This document shows positions 18,175 to 27,631 of a stretch of 64,000 nucleotides of DNA, in pieces. The first letter of the stretch is position 1. Each line of letters starts with the position of its first letter. A program made the translations under genes and the position numbers. The stretch comes from RPQJ01 sp963793675 (GTDB lineage: Bacteria; Pseudomonadota; Gammaproteobacteria; Steroidobacterales; Steroidobacteraceae): positions 310,001-374,000 of the forward strand of contig CAWCBA010000008.1 of NCBI GenBank assembly GCA_963793675.1, given 5' to 3'. The notes below the pieces were generated by a model, which saw only the letters and a list, made by a program, of their open reading frames with translations, was not told where the DNA came from and did no database searches.

Positions 18175-18186
18175 CATTATTGGACT
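18170..18186 (+). promoter_or_regulatory. Island operator copy 2
   Basis: ACTAGCATTATTGGACT, one mismatch to RCTTGCAYWATNRGACY. It overlaps the ligase stop codon and lies 40 bp upstream of the thiolase at 18226, suggesting separate control of the thiolase pair. Confidence 0.7.
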
Positions 18187-18225
18187 GATGCGCTATCCTG
18201 AGCCGGTACCAGCGAGGGGCACGTC

Positions 18226-19455
18226 ATGGCGATCCACCTGATCGGCGGCTATCAGACCGATTTCGCGCGCGCGTGGTCGCGCGAGGGACTCGATTACACG
18301 GACATGATGCGCGAGGCGATCGACGGCGCCCTGGCGTCTTGCCTGCTCGAGCCCGATGACGTCGAAGCCATCCATGTCGGCAACGCGTTTGGCGAGCTGT
18401 ATCGCGGCCAGGGGCACCTGGCAGCCATGGTCGCGCAGGTCAAGCCCGAGTTTTTCGGCAAGCCCGCGATGCGTCACGAAGCGGCCTGCGCGTCCAGCTC
18501 GCTGGGCATTCTTTCCGCGTCGGCCGAAATCGAGGCAGGCCGCTACGACTGCATCATGGTGCTCGGCGTCGAGGAGGAAAAGAACCTGCCGGGCGACCAG
18601 GCGTCGCAGGTGCAGAACGCGGCGTCGTGGCAGGGCCACGAGGGGATCGACTGCAAGTTCGTCTGGCCCGCCGTGTTCGGCCGGATCGCGATGGAGTACG
18701 ACCAGCGCTACGGCCTCGATCGTCGCTATCTGAACCGCATCGCGGAGATCAACATGGGCAATGCGAAGCGCAATCCGCGCGCGCAGACCCGTGGCTGGAA
18801 GTTCCGCGCCGAGACGTTCACCGACGACGACGAGTTCAATCCCATCATCGAGCCGGGCACGCGGCGGCAGGACTGTGGCCAGATCACCGACGGCGCGGTC
18901 GCCGTCGTGCTGGCTTCGGATCGCTTCATGCAGCGCTATGCGGCGCGCCGCGGCGTCAAGGTGAACGAATTTCCGCAGATTCTCGGCTGGGGTCACACCA
19001 ACGCCGGCATCCGCTTCCTCGACAAGCTCGAACGCAGCAAGGGCGAGGAATACATGTTCCCGCACGTGCGCAAGGCCATCACCGATGCGTGGCGCCGCGC
19101 GGGCATCAACGGCGTCGAAAGTCTCGATGGCATCGAGACTCACGACTGCTTCACGTCCACCGAATACATGGCGATCGACCATTTCGGTCTCACGCCGCCG
19201 GGACAGAGCTGGCAGGCGATCGACAGCGGTCTGGTCGAGATCGACGGCAAGTGTCCGGTGAACGCGTCGGGCGGACTCATCGGGGTCGGTCATCCCGTCG
19301 GCGCCACGGGCGCGCGGTTGCTGCTCGATGCAGGCCGGCAGGTCACGGCGACGGCAGGCGATTATCAAGTGGCGGGTGCACGCACGTACGGCACGCTCAA
19401 CATCGGCGGCTCGCTCGGCACGGTCGTGAGTTTCGTCGTCGGCCTGCGCGAGTGA
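18226..19455 (+). CDS. SCP2-type thiolase family protein
   Basis: 409 residues, MAIHLIGGYQTDFARAWS. The acylatable cysteine is C88 in RHEAACASSSLGI. The second-half signature is NASGGLIGVGHPVGATGARLL, with the catalytic His. HDCFTSTEYMAID replaces the usual NEAFA loop, as in SCP2/SCPx thiolases that cleave branched or steroid side-chain beta-ketoacyl-CoAs; some relatives are aldolases needing a DUF35 partner, which is absent here. Cytoplasmic. Tandem with a second thiolase (10-bp gap), so probably one operon under the operator at 18170. Confidence 0.85.
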   Translation: MAIHLIGGYQTDFARAWSREGLDYTDMMREAIDGALASCLLEPDDVEAIHVGNAFGELYRGQGHLAAMVAQVKPEFFGKPAMRHEAACASSSLGILSASAEIEAGRYDCIMVLGVEEEKNLPGDQASQVQNAASWQGHEGIDCKFVWPAVFGRIAMEYDQRYGLDRRYLNRIAEINMGNAKRNPRAQTRGWKFRAETFTDDDEFNPIIEPGTRRQDCGQITDGAVAVVLASDRFMQRYAARRGVKVNEFPQILGWGHTNAGIRFLDKLERSKGEEYMFPHVRKAITDAWRRAGINGVESLDGIETHDCFTSTEYMAIDHFGLTPPGQSWQAIDSGLVEIDGKCPVNASGGLIGVGHPVGATGARLLLDAGRQVTATAGDYQVAGARTYGTLNIGGSLGTVVSFVVGLRE

Positions 19456-19465
19456 GGAAGCACCG

Positions 19466-20623
19466 GTGACACACGCTTACATCTACGACGCCGTGCGCAC
19501 GCCGCGCGGCAAGGCCCGTGCCGAAGGCGGTCTCGCGAAGATGAAGCCGCAGGAGCTGGTGGCCGGCCTCGTCGACGGCCTGCAGGCCCGCGGCCAGGAC
19601 GCACGGAGCGTCCAGGCGCTGGTCCTCGGTTGTGTCGACCAGGTGGGCGACCAGGGCGCCAACATCGCACTGGTGTCCAAGCTGCATGCCGGCGTCGCCG
19701 ACGATGCGTATGCCTTCACGTTGAACAACTACTGCGTGTCGGGCCTCACGGCGATCGGTCACGTGGCCACGCAGATTGCAGCGGGAAATCTCGATCGGGC
19801 GCTTGCGGGCGGCGTCGAAATGATGTCGCGCGTGCCGTTTCTCGGCGATAACGCGAGCTACTACACCGACGCAAGCTTCCCGAAGCGCACGCGCTTCATA
19901 CCCGTGGTACTCGCGGCCGATCGGCTCGCCGAAGCCGAGGGAGTCTCCCGCGAGCAACTCGACGCGGTCTCGCTGGTATCGCAGAAACGAGCCGGCGCGG
20001 CGGAAGGGAACCCGGCGTTGATGGCTTCGCGTGTGGCTCTCGGTGGCCTGGTTCTCGACGAATGCGCCCGGCCACAGTCCACTGCGGAATCACTGGCTGC
20101 CATGCCGCCGAGCTTTGCGGCACTGGCCGCTCAATACGCGGATGCGCTCGAAGGCCCCATCGACCATCGCCACACGATCGGTCATGCGCCGCCGATCTGC
20201 GACGGGGCCGGACTCGCGTTGATCGGTGGCATGCCGACAGCAGGGACCCGGCCTCGCGCACGTATCCTGGGCTATGCCGAATCGGGCGGTGATCCCTACG
20301 CATCGCTGCTGGCGGGTTTTGCTGCGATGGACAAGGTGCTGGAGCGCACCGGGCTGACGCTTGCCGACATGGACCGCATCGAGTTCATGGAAGCCTTCGC
20401 CGTGACGATCGCGAAATTCCTCCGCGATTATCCGGTAGATCCGGACAGGGTGAACGTCGCCGGTGGCCACATCGCGCGCGGCCATCCAATGGGTGCATCA
20501 GGCGCCATCCTGGTCTCGACGCTGCTCGACGTGCTCGATGCGTGCAATGGACGCCTCGGGCTCGTGGTCTGTTCCGGCGCCGCCGGCGTGGGCGCTGCGA
20601 TGGTGATCGAGCGCCTCGGCTGA
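19466..20623 (+). CDS. Acetyl-CoA C-acyltransferase (thiolase)
   Basis: 385 residues beginning with GTG (MTHAYIYDAVRTPRGKARAE). Complete type II thiolase: nucleophile C90 in NNYCVSGLTAIG, catalytic base motif GGHIARGHPMGASGAIL, and second Cys in VVCSGAAGVGAAMVIE. EFMEAFAVT stands for the NEAFA loop. Carries out CoA-dependent cleavage of 3-ketoacyl-CoA in beta-oxidation. It follows the SCP2-type thiolase with a 10-bp gap and is co-transcribed. Confidence 0.88.
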   Translation: MTHAYIYDAVRTPRGKARAEGGLAKMKPQELVAGLVDGLQARGQDARSVQALVLGCVDQVGDQGANIALVSKLHAGVADDAYAFTLNNYCVSGLTAIGHVATQIAAGNLDRALAGGVEMMSRVPFLGDNASYYTDASFPKRTRFIPVVLAADRLAEAEGVSREQLDAVSLVSQKRAGAAEGNPALMASRVALGGLVLDECARPQSTAESLAAMPPSFAALAAQYADALEGPIDHRHTIGHAPPICDGAGLALIGGMPTAGTRPRARILGYAESGGDPYASLLAGFAAMDKVLERTGLTLADMDRIEFMEAFAVTIAKFLRDYPVDPDRVNVAGGHIARGHPMGASGAILVSTLLDVLDACNGRLGLVVCSGAAGVGAAMVIERLG

Positions 20624-20632
20624 CGCCGCGGT

Positions 20633-21031
20633 TCAGGCAGTCTTCACCTCGCGCAGCACGGCGGCCTGGGCGGGATCGAGGTATTCCTCGATGCGCCAGA
20701 CCAGCCCGTCCTTCAGCGTGATCAGGCAGCAGGCGAACAGCTTCATCTGCTTGCCGTTTGCGAGCGTCGCTTCGACGACGTGCTGCTGCATCCAGCCGCC
20801 GGGAATCAGCTCGCGGCGAACGATGCGGTAATTGCGCTGTGGCGCTTTGCGCACCATCCACTCCAGTACCTTCATGTTGTCGGCCACGGTCTGGTGGACG
20901 TCGTCGTAGTTGTGCCAGAACGTCGCGTCCGGCTGGTAGAACTGGCGTACCTCCGCTGGGTCACCGCGGTTCAGCGCCGCGGTGAAGCGATCGGAGAATT
21001 CGAAAACCTGTTGCTGGTTGCTCGTGTCCAC
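20633..21031 (-). CDS. NTF2/SnoaL-like protein
   Basis: 132 residues from a GTG start (VDTSNQQQVFEFSDRFTAAL) preceded by GGGGGA; an ATG at 21055 is the alternative. The cone-shaped NTF2 fold is evident: first helices with FTAALNRGDPAEVRQFY, strand DATFWHNYDDVHQT, and the C-terminal sheet WRIEEYLDPAQAAVL. Such proteins include ketosteroid isomerases, epoxide hydrolases and SnoaL cyclases, as well as non-enzymes. Catalytic residues cannot be assigned. It is one of five NTF2-like genes in the island. A weaker operator-like half (GCTTGCACA) is at 21077. Confidence 0.75.
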   Translation of the reverse strand: MDTSNQQQVFEFSDRFTAALNRGDPAEVRQFYQPDATFWHNYDDVHQTVADNMKVLEWMVRKAPQRNYRIVRRELIPGGWMQQHVVEATLANGKQMKLFACCLITLKDGLVWRIEEYLDPAQAAVLREVKTA

Positions 21032-21153
21032 GTGCGGTCCCCCGGTCCTCGGCATCAGTTCGATAGTGAAAGCGATGCTTGCACATGGGGCACTTCGCGG
21101 CAAGTCGCCAGCACGACGACATTGACATTCCGCTGCCGACAGGTTCAATTGCG

Positions 21154-21170
21154 ACTTTCAATATAAGACC
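21154..21170 (+). promoter_or_regulatory. Island operator copy 3
   Basis: ACTTTCAATATAAGACC, two mismatches to RCTTGCAYWATNRGACY, 12 bp upstream of the thiolase start at 21182. TATAAG inside it could also serve as a -10. Confidence 0.55.
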
Positions 21171-21181
21171 GAGAGGTGCGT

Positions 21182-22391
21182 ATGTCCAGGGAAGCAGTCA
21201 TCGTCGCCACCGCGCGCACCCCGATCGGCCGGGCCTACCGCGGCGCTTTCAACGATACCGATGCCACGACCCTGGGCGGGCATGTGGTCGCCGAGGCAGT
21301 GCGGCGCGCAGGCGTGGATCCGGATGAAGTCGAGGACGTCGTCTTCGGTTGCGCCGTGCAGCAGGGCACGACCGGCCAGAACATCGCGCGCTTCGCGGCA
21401 TTGCGGGCGGGACTGCCGAACACCGTGCCCGGCATGACCATCGATCGTGCATGTTCGTCGGGGCTGATGGCGGTCGCCGCTGCGGCGCGGCACATCATCG
21501 TCGACGGCGCGCCGATCACCATTGGTGGCGGCATCGAGTCCGTTTCGCTGGTGATGAACGATCGCATCAATTACGACCGCGTCGGCGATCCGTGGCAGCG
21601 CGATCATTACCCGGAGATGGACACGTCGATGATCGAGACGGCGGAGATCGTCGCGCAGCGTTACGGCGTGAGCCGCGAGTCGCAGGACGAATACGCCCTG
21701 CAGTCGCAGCAGCGAACGGCGCAGGCACAGGCGGCGGGGCGATACGACGCTGAGATGGCCCCGCTCACTACGCGCATGCGCGTCCAGGACAAGACGACTG
21801 GGATCGTCACCGAGCAGGAAGTGACGCTGCGGCTCGACGAGGGCAACCGTCCACAGACCACGCTCGAAGACCTGCAGCAAGCTGAAGCCCGTGTTCAAGG
21901 GTGGCCGCTACGTCGCCGCAGGGCGATTCATCACGGCAGGCAATGCATCGCAATTATCGGATGGCGCGGCAGCGCTCGTACTGATGGATGCGAAACTCGC
22001 GGAGCAGCGCGGCCTCGAGCCCCTGGGCGCCTACCGCGGCCTGGCAGTCGCTGGGTGTCGTCCCGAAGAGATGGGGATCGGTCCCGTGTTCGCCGTACCC
22101 AGGCTGCTCGAACGGCACGGACTCACCGTCGACGACATCGATCTCTGGGAATTGAACGAGGCCTTCGCCAGCCAGCTGCTGTATTGCCGCGACCAGCTCG
22201 GTATTCCCAATGATCGGCTCAACGTGTCGGGCGGCTCGATCTCGATCGGTCATCCCTTCGGCATGACCGGTGCGCGTTGTGTCGGTCACTTGCTGCACGA
22301 AGGGCGTCGGCGCGGCGCGAAATACGGCATCGTCACGATGTGCATCGGCGGCGGCATGGGCGCGGCCGGCCTGTTCGAGATTTTCAACTGA
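21182..22391 (+). CDS. Acetyl-CoA C-acyltransferase (FadA-like thiolase, one frameshift)
   Basis: About 402 residues. MSREAVIVATARTPIGRAYR, nucleophile C91 in TIDRACSSGLMAVA, NEAFASQLLYCR, GGSISIGHPFGMTGAR and the terminal CIGGGMGAAGLFE show a complete, active thiolase. The frame changes near 21885, where CTGCAGCAAGCTGAAG has one base more than the expected CTG-CAG-AAG-CTG-AAG (family EDLQKLKPVFKGG), a plain single-base insertion. GAGAGG precedes the ATG. The operator at 21154 lies 12 bp upstream. Followed by an SDR gene after 17 bp. Confidence 0.85.
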
Positions 22392-22408
22392 AGCGCAGGA
22401 ATCACACC

Positions 22409-23390
22409 ATGGCCGAGCCCAAGCCGAAACCCAGTCCTGCCGACAGGCCCATGTGGATGAAGGTGATGGTTTTTTATGGCCGATTTGCGCCGTCGTTCAC
22501 CGCGGTCGGTTACGTCGCACGAGGGCTGCCACTGCGACCGTTGAAAGCGACGTTCAAGGGCCAGACCTGGCTGGTCTCCGGCGCCACGGGCGGCATCGGC
22601 AAGGGGATCGCGCTCGGTGCCGCACAGCGTGGCGCGACGGTCCTCGCCGTCGGCAGGAAGGAGTCGACGCTCGCGATGCTAGGCAACGAAGGCGGTGCCG
22701 GCATCGTCCCGCTGCAGTTCGACCTCGGGCTGGTTGCGGACAACCTCTCACTCGCGGACGAGGTGATCGGCGCGGTGGCAAGCTCGATGTCCTGGTCAAC
22801 AACATAGGCATGCTCGATCACGCTCATCGGCTGAACCCCGAAGGATTCGAAGCCACCTACGCGCTTAACCTGCTGGGTCACTATGCGCTGACCGAGACGC
22901 TGCTGGATGCGGGCGTGCTCGACGGCGGCGTCGTCATCAACATGGCGTCAGGTGGCCTCTACAACACTGCGCTGAGCCTGCGGCGACTGGAGCAGAAACC
23001 CGGGCGTTACAGCGGCGTGATGGCGTACGCCGCGCACAAGCGCGCGCAGCTGGCACTGGCCGATCGCTGGACGCGGCCCGAACGCAGGACTCGTGTCGTA
23101 CACCATGCACCCGGGCTGGGTCGCCACGGAGGGCGTCAGCACCGCGCTGCCGGATCTCGAGCGCCACCTTGGGCGCGTGCTGCGCACGCCGGCGCAGGGC
23201 GGTGACACGGCCCTGTGGCTGGCTGCGAAACGTCCGTCGCCGGTGCGCCGGCGCGCTGTGGTTCGATCGCGCGCCACGCGCGGCGCACGCCTACGAGAGC
23301 ACTCGCAAGCCCGAAGTCGAACCGGACGCCATCTACGCGAAGTTGGCGGCTGACGTCGCCAAGGTGCAGTCAGCCTCGGCCGACGCCTGA
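22409..23390 (+). CDS. Short-chain dehydrogenase, DHRS12-like (three frameshifts)
   Basis: About 326 residues after joining. An N-terminal extension of about 45 residues (MAEPKPKPSPADRPMWMKVM, FYGRFAPSFTAVGYVARG) precedes the Rossmann core: WLVSGATGGIGKGIALG, then GKLDVLVNNIGMLD, INMASGGLYNT, and active-site YAAHKRAQ. After TMHPGWVATEGV it ends ALWFDRAPRAAHAYESTRK. Frame changes fall near 22780, 23085 and 23260. A paralogue with the same extension lies at 54905-55880. Such SDRs are unassigned oxidoreductases of lipid-like substrates; the hydrophobic N-terminus may bind membrane. Confidence 0.75.
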
Positions 23391-23416
23391 CCCGGGCGAG
23401 GCTGGCAGTTGCCGGT

Positions 23417-23836
23417 TCAGGCGGGGTGGCTGGCTTTCGAGGCTTCGAGCGCCGATGACGCCTGCGCGGAATCGAAGTATTCGCGCCACGCCTGGATCAA
23501 GCCATTGCGCAGCTCGATCACGCCGACGACCGGCAGCGAATGCAGGCCCTCCGGCGTGGTCACGTGGTCGACTCGCTCGAGGATCAGCACGTCGCCGTTC
23601 ATGGCGATGTTCCGGATCTCGAATTCGATGCTCACGATGTGTGCCAGGTGCTTACCGAGCACCTTGCGCAGGCTGGCGCGACCTCGGATAGGGGTGCCCA
23701 TCATGCTGTGCAACACGCCGTCTTCGGTGAAGGTTGCGGCGATGGCCGGGATGTCGTTGACCCGCCAGGGCTGCAGCAGGGCGTCGATCTGCGGCCAGAA
23801 CGGATGGGACGGGTGCGATTCGCGGGTTGCGGCCAT
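23417..23836 (-). CDS. NTF2/limonene-epoxide-hydrolase-like protein
   Basis: 139 residues, MAATRESHPSHPFWPQIDAL. NTF2 fold with WRVNDIPAIAATFTEDGVLHSMMGTPIRGRASLRKV, then EIRNIAMNGDVLILERVDHVTT, which resembles the limonene-1,2-epoxide hydrolase core (RVD-type strand with Asp), and GVIELRNGLIQAWREYFD. Epoxide hydrolysis or isomerisation of a cyclic substrate is plausible but unproven. It is divergent from the P450 gene (54-bp gap), which may supply an epoxide or alcohol. Confidence 0.75.
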   Translation of the reverse strand: MAATRESHPSHPFWPQIDALLQPWRVNDIPAIAATFTEDGVLHSMMGTPIRGRASLRKVLGKHLAHIVSIEFEIRNIAMNGDVLILERVDHVTTPEGLHSLPVVGVIELRNGLIQAWREYFDSAQASSALEASKASHPA

Positions 23837-23890
23837 GGTTGTCTTCCTTTTTGCGCGTCCAACGCTAGAGCGGGAGCGGGGTTCGAGTCA

Positions 23891-25162
23891 ATGAATCGAG
23901 ACGACAATTTCTTCGAGCCTGCGACCCTCGCGAATCCGTATTCCTACTACGAGTCGCGGCGCAACCAAGGTCCAGTGCTCGACGTTTCCACGCCGGGCAA
24001 GGAGACCTACCTCGTCATCGGTGCGGCGGTCATCAGGGAAATACTTGCTCGGCCGGAGGTCTTTTCGAGCCGCCCCGTGGGCGCGCAAGGCGTCAACCTG
24101 TATCCGCGCGCCGAGGCCCTGCTGAAGCAAGCAGGCTTTGGCCGCACGCCGCAATTCATCGTCATGGATCCACCGCGGCACACGGCCTTCCGTGGCGTGC
24201 TCGGCAAGGTGCTGCGCGACAAGCGGTTCCACCAGATGCGGCCGCAGATCCGCGCGGTGGCTACGAGCCTGATCGATGATTTCGCGCCCGCAGGCCGCTG
24301 CGAATTCACTCGCGATTACGCGTGGAAGCTGTCCGTGCTGGTGGTTGCCGACCTGCTCGGCGTGGATCGCGGGCGGATTGACGAGTTCAAGCGCTGGTCC
24401 GATGCCTGGGTGCGACCGCTGCTGCAACCTTTGACCGAGGACGAGATGGTCGACTGCGTGACGCAGATCGCCGAGTTGCAGCATTTCCTGGTCGACGAGC
24501 TTGCAGCGCGCAGGCAGTCGCCGCGCGACGACCTGCTGACAGACATCGCGCACGCGAAGTTCGACCTGGGGCAGGGCGAGGTAACCCTGCGCCAGCACGA
24601 GCAGCTCGGGCTCTGCGAAATGCTGATCGTTGCCGGGAACGATACGACCGCGAACGCACTGTCGCTCGGCATGCTGCGACTGGTCGAGCGGCCGGACATC
24701 GCGGATCGCATCCGTGGCGACGCGCGGCTCATTGAACGCTTCGCGGAGGAATCGCTGCGCTACGAGAGCGCCGTGCAGAACAATTTCCGCACGCTGACGC
24801 AGGACACCGAGCTCCACGGCGTGCGGATGGGGCGGGGAGCGCTGGTACTGCTTTCATGGGCGGCCGCCAATCGTGACCCGGATGTCTACGCGAACCCGCA
24901 GGCATTCGACATCGACCGCGAGTCGTTCCGTACACATCTCAGCTTCGGGGGCGGTATCCACACCTGCGCCGGGGCCGCGCTCGCGCGCCAGGAACTCGTC
25001 GAATCCTACGACCTGCTGCTGAACCGGCTGCGCAATCTGCGCTTCGACGCGGGATTCACCCAGGCAGACCTGGTCCGGATGGGCGGGCTCGTGAGTCACG
25101 GCCTGGCGCGCTTGCCAATCCGGTTCGAGATCGTTGCCAGCCCGGTTGCGATTGACCGCTGA
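23891..25162 (+). CDS. Cytochrome P450
   Basis: 423 residues from MNRDDNFFEPATLANPYSYY. All landmarks are present: MDPPRHTAFRGVLGK (C-helix region), I-helix IVAGNDTTANALS with the acid/Thr pair, ExxR in EESLRYESAV, and heme loop FGGGIHTCAGAALAR with thiolate C359. It is soluble, with no membrane anchor, so it needs a ferredoxin and reductase that are not in the window. The class resembles bacterial terpene/steroid hydroxylases (CYP108/CYP125-like layout); the substrate is unknown. The Shine-Dalgarno is weak. A longer in-frame opening upstream runs through the divergent gene and is not used. Confidence 0.9.
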   Translation: MNRDDNFFEPATLANPYSYYESRRNQGPVLDVSTPGKETYLVIGAAVIREILARPEVFSSRPVGAQGVNLYPRAEALLKQAGFGRTPQFIVMDPPRHTAFRGVLGKVLRDKRFHQMRPQIRAVATSLIDDFAPAGRCEFTRDYAWKLSVLVVADLLGVDRGRIDEFKRWSDAWVRPLLQPLTEDEMVDCVTQIAELQHFLVDELAARRQSPRDDLLTDIAHAKFDLGQGEVTLRQHEQLGLCEMLIVAGNDTTANALSLGMLRLVERPDIADRIRGDARLIERFAEESLRYESAVQNNFRTLTQDTELHGVRMGRGALVLLSWAAANRDPDVYANPQAFDIDRESFRTHLSFGGGIHTCAGAALARQELVESYDLLLNRLRNLRFDAGFTQADLVRMGGLVSHGLARLPIRFEIVASPVAIDR

Positions 25163-25187
25163 CATGCCCAGCGCACGGTCGCATCCA

Positions 25188-25204
25188 AGTCTAATTATGC
25201 AATT
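25188..25204 (-). promoter_or_regulatory. Island operator copy 4
   Basis: Minus-strand reading AATTGCATAATTAGACT, one mismatch to RCTTGCAYWATNRGACY. It is 64 bp upstream of the acyl-CoA dehydrogenase operon starting at 25268. Confidence 0.65.
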
Positions 25205-25267
25205 GACCCATCGATACGGAACCAATAACCTCTCGCGGGCCGATTTCCTGTAAAGGCCGAGATCCCG

Positions 25268-26464
25268 ATGCAACTCGAGTTCACCCCCGAGGAACGTGCG
25301 TTTAGCGAAGAAGTGCGGGCGTTCATCGCCGAGCACTATCCCGCGGACGTTCGCGCGAAGCAGGAGCGGGGGCTCGAGCTGGGCAAGGAAGACTTCCTCA
25401 GCTGGCACCGGATCGTCGCGCAGCAGGGTTGGTCGGTGCCCGCCTGGCCGGTCGAATACGGCGGCACGGGCTGGAGTGCCACCCAGAAACACATCTGGGC
25501 CGAAGAGCTGCAGCGTGCCGACACGGTCCCGATCATCGCGTTCTCCACGAACCTCGTGGGCCCCGTCATTTACACGTTCGGCACGCCCGAGCAGAAGGCA
25601 CGGTTCCTGCCGCGCATCGTGGCGGGCGACGACTGGTGGTGCCAGGGATATTCCGAGCCGGGTGCCGGTTCCGACCTTGCTGCCCTGCAGACCCGTGCCG
25701 TGCGCGACGGCGATCACTACATCGTCAACGGCCAGAAGACCTGGACGACGCTGGCCCAGCATGCCGATTGGGGGTTCTTCCTCGTCCGCACCGACCCGTC
25801 GGCCCGCAAACAGGCGGGCATCAGCTTCCTGCTGATCGACATGAAGAGCCCGGGCGTGACCGTCCGGCCGATCATCACGCTCGATGGCGCCCACGAGGTG
25901 AACGAGGTCTGGCTCGAGAACGTGAAGGTACCGGTCGAGAATCGCGTGTACGAGGAGAACAAGGGCTGGACCTGCGCCAAGATGCTGCTCGCGCACGAGC
26001 GCAGCGGCATTGCACTCGTCGCACACTCCAAGGTCGCGCTTGGGAAGCTGCGCAGGCTCGCAGCGACCATCGGCGAGCCGGGGAGGCGTCTTGCGGACGA
26101 CCCGATCTTCCGACGCAAGATCACGGAGATCGAAGTCGAACTCACCGCGCTCGAGTTCACGGAACTGCGGTTCCTCGCGGCCGAGAGTGCGGGCAAGGCG
26201 CCGGGCGTCGAGGTCTCGATGCTGAAGATCCGCGGCACGGAGATCCATCAGCGGCTCAACGAACTGACCCTCGAGGCGCTCGGGTCGCACGCGTCACTGC
26301 GCGTCAGCCGCGCCACGGCTCACGCGTCGGGTTCCGACGCAGTTGCCGTGCCGGGAGCAATCGGCGTCGCCGACACGTACTTCAACATGCGCAAGCTGTC
26401 GATCTTCGGTGGCTCGAACGAGATCCAGCGCAACATCCTGGCAAAGGCTGTCCTCGGCCTCTGA
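25268..26464 (+). CDS. Acyl-CoA dehydrogenase
   Basis: 398 residues, full-length ACAD with helical N-domain (MQLEFTPEERAFSEEVRAF), beta-domain flavin motif WWCQGYSEPGAGSDLA and WTTLAQHADW, and the C-terminal signature LSIFGGSNEIQRNILAKAVLGL. FAD enzyme introducing the alpha-beta double bond of an acyl-CoA. First gene of an eight-gene operon, followed 36 bp later by a second ACAD. Paired, mutually dissimilar ACADs form alpha2beta2 heterotetramers in steroid side-chain degradation (Mycobacterium FadE26/27 type), so a heteromer is a reasonable inference. Confidence 0.92.
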   Translation: MQLEFTPEERAFSEEVRAFIAEHYPADVRAKQERGLELGKEDFLSWHRIVAQQGWSVPAWPVEYGGTGWSATQKHIWAEELQRADTVPIIAFSTNLVGPVIYTFGTPEQKARFLPRIVAGDDWWCQGYSEPGAGSDLAALQTRAVRDGDHYIVNGQKTWTTLAQHADWGFFLVRTDPSARKQAGISFLLIDMKSPGVTVRPIITLDGAHEVNEVWLENVKVPVENRVYEENKGWTCAKMLLAHERSGIALVAHSKVALGKLRRLAATIGEPGRRLADDPIFRRKITEIEVELTALEFTELRFLAAESAGKAPGVEVSMLKIRGTEIHQRLNELTLEALGSHASLRVSRATAHASGSDAVAVPGAIGVADTYFNMRKLSIFGGSNEIQRNILAKAVLGL

Positions 26465-26500
26465 TCGCTCCACCACGACACGCAACCACGACTCCTGCAC

Positions 26501-27631
26501 ATGGACTTCAATTTCACCGCCGAACAGGAAATGCTGCGCGACAGCGTGGCGCGCTATTTCGGCGATCACTACGACTTCCCGCAGCGCCAGGCCGTCATCC
26601 GTTCGCAGTACGGCTGGCGACCCGGATTCTGGCGCGGCCTCGCCGAGGACGTGGGCATCCTGGGCGCACCGTTCGATGAAGCCATGGGTGGCCTCGGCGG
26701 AGGCGCGGTCGAAACCATGATCGTCATGGAAGAGATCGGCAAGGCACTGGTCATCGAGCCCTACCTGGACACGGTGGTGATCGGCGGTGGCCTGCTGCGG
26801 CGCTGCGGCACCGAGCGAGCCAGCGAACTGATCGGCGGCATCATCACCGGTGACGTGCGGCTGGCTTTCGCGCACCTCGAACCGTCGAGCCGTTTCGATC
26901 TGGCGAACGTGACGACTTCTGCGGTCCAGGACGGCGCCAGGTGGCGCATCGACGGTCTCAAGGACGCCGTGCGTGGCGCTCCGTTTGCGACCCATCTGCT
27001 GGTCAATGCGCGCGTCAGCGGCAAGAGCGGCGATCGCGCCGGTTTATCGACGTTCCTCGTCGTCACGGGTGCGTCGGGCGTGTCGTCGCGCGAATACCCG
27101 ACGGTTGATGGCGCGCGCGCCGCAGACCTCGAATTCGATGGTGTGTCGGCTGAACTGCTCGGTCCGGCAGGGCAGGGCTTCGACCTGCTCGAGGCGGCAG
27201 TGGACGAAGGCGTGGCTGCACTGTGTGCCGAAGCCGTGGGAGTCATGCGGCGGCTGCTCTGGGACACGGTCGAGTACACAAAGCAGCGCCGCCAGTTCGA
27301 CGCACCCATTGCCGCAAACCAGGTCCTGCAGCATCGCATGGTCGACATGTACATGGCGCTCGAACAGTCCATCTCGATGACGTACATGGCCACGCTCAAG
27401 CTCGACCGCCCGCCGCTCGAGCGCAAGCGGGCGGTGTCGGCTGCCAAGGTCCAGGTCGGCAAGGCGCTGCGCTGCGTCGGCCAGGGCGCGATCCAGTTGC
27501 ACGGCGGCATGGGCATGACCAATGAACTCGCCGTCAGTCACTACTTCAAGCGGGCAACGATGATCGAGTCCCAACTCGGCTCCGTCGATCATCACGCCGC
27601 GCGCATCGAGCAGTGTGACGCGGCGGCCTGA
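26501..27631 (+). CDS. Acyl-CoA dehydrogenase (partner subunit)
   Basis: 376 residues, MDFNFTAEQEMLRDSVARYF. The flavin-binding middle is degenerate (RLAFAHLEPSSRFDLANVTT in place of the usual TEP-GSD loop), while the C-terminal GQGAIQLHGGMGMTNELAVSHYFKR is conserved. The degenerate FAD motif suggests it works with the preceding, fully equipped ACAD. Its last 17 bp overlap the hydrolase gene. Confidence 0.9.
   Translation: MDFNFTAEQEMLRDSVARYFGDHYDFPQRQAVIRSQYGWRPGFWRGLAEDVGILGAPFDEAMGGLGGGAVETMIVMEEIGKALVIEPYLDTVVIGGGLLRRCGTERASELIGGIITGDVRLAFAHLEPSSRFDLANVTTSAVQDGARWRIDGLKDAVRGAPFATHLLVNARVSGKSGDRAGLSTFLVVTGASGVSSREYPTVDGARAADLEFDGVSAELLGPAGQGFDLLEAAVDEGVAALCAEAVGVMRRLLWDTVEYTKQRRQFDAPIAANQVLQHRMVDMYMALEQSISMTYMATLKLDRPPLERKRAVSAAKVQVGKALRCVGQGAIQLHGGMGMTNELAVSHYFKRATMIESQLGSVDHHAARIEQCDAAA

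Noticed and set aside
18193..19368. 391-residue minus-strand open frame
   Set aside because: Exact antisense shadow of the SCP2-type thiolase.
21077..21093. GCTTGCACATGGGGCAC upstream of the NTF2-like gene as an island operator
   Set aside because: The left half is perfect, but the right half fails at five positions; kept out of the count.
24854..26290. 478-residue minus-strand open frame
   Set aside because: Antisense to the P450 end and the first ACAD, both of which have unmistakable motifs.
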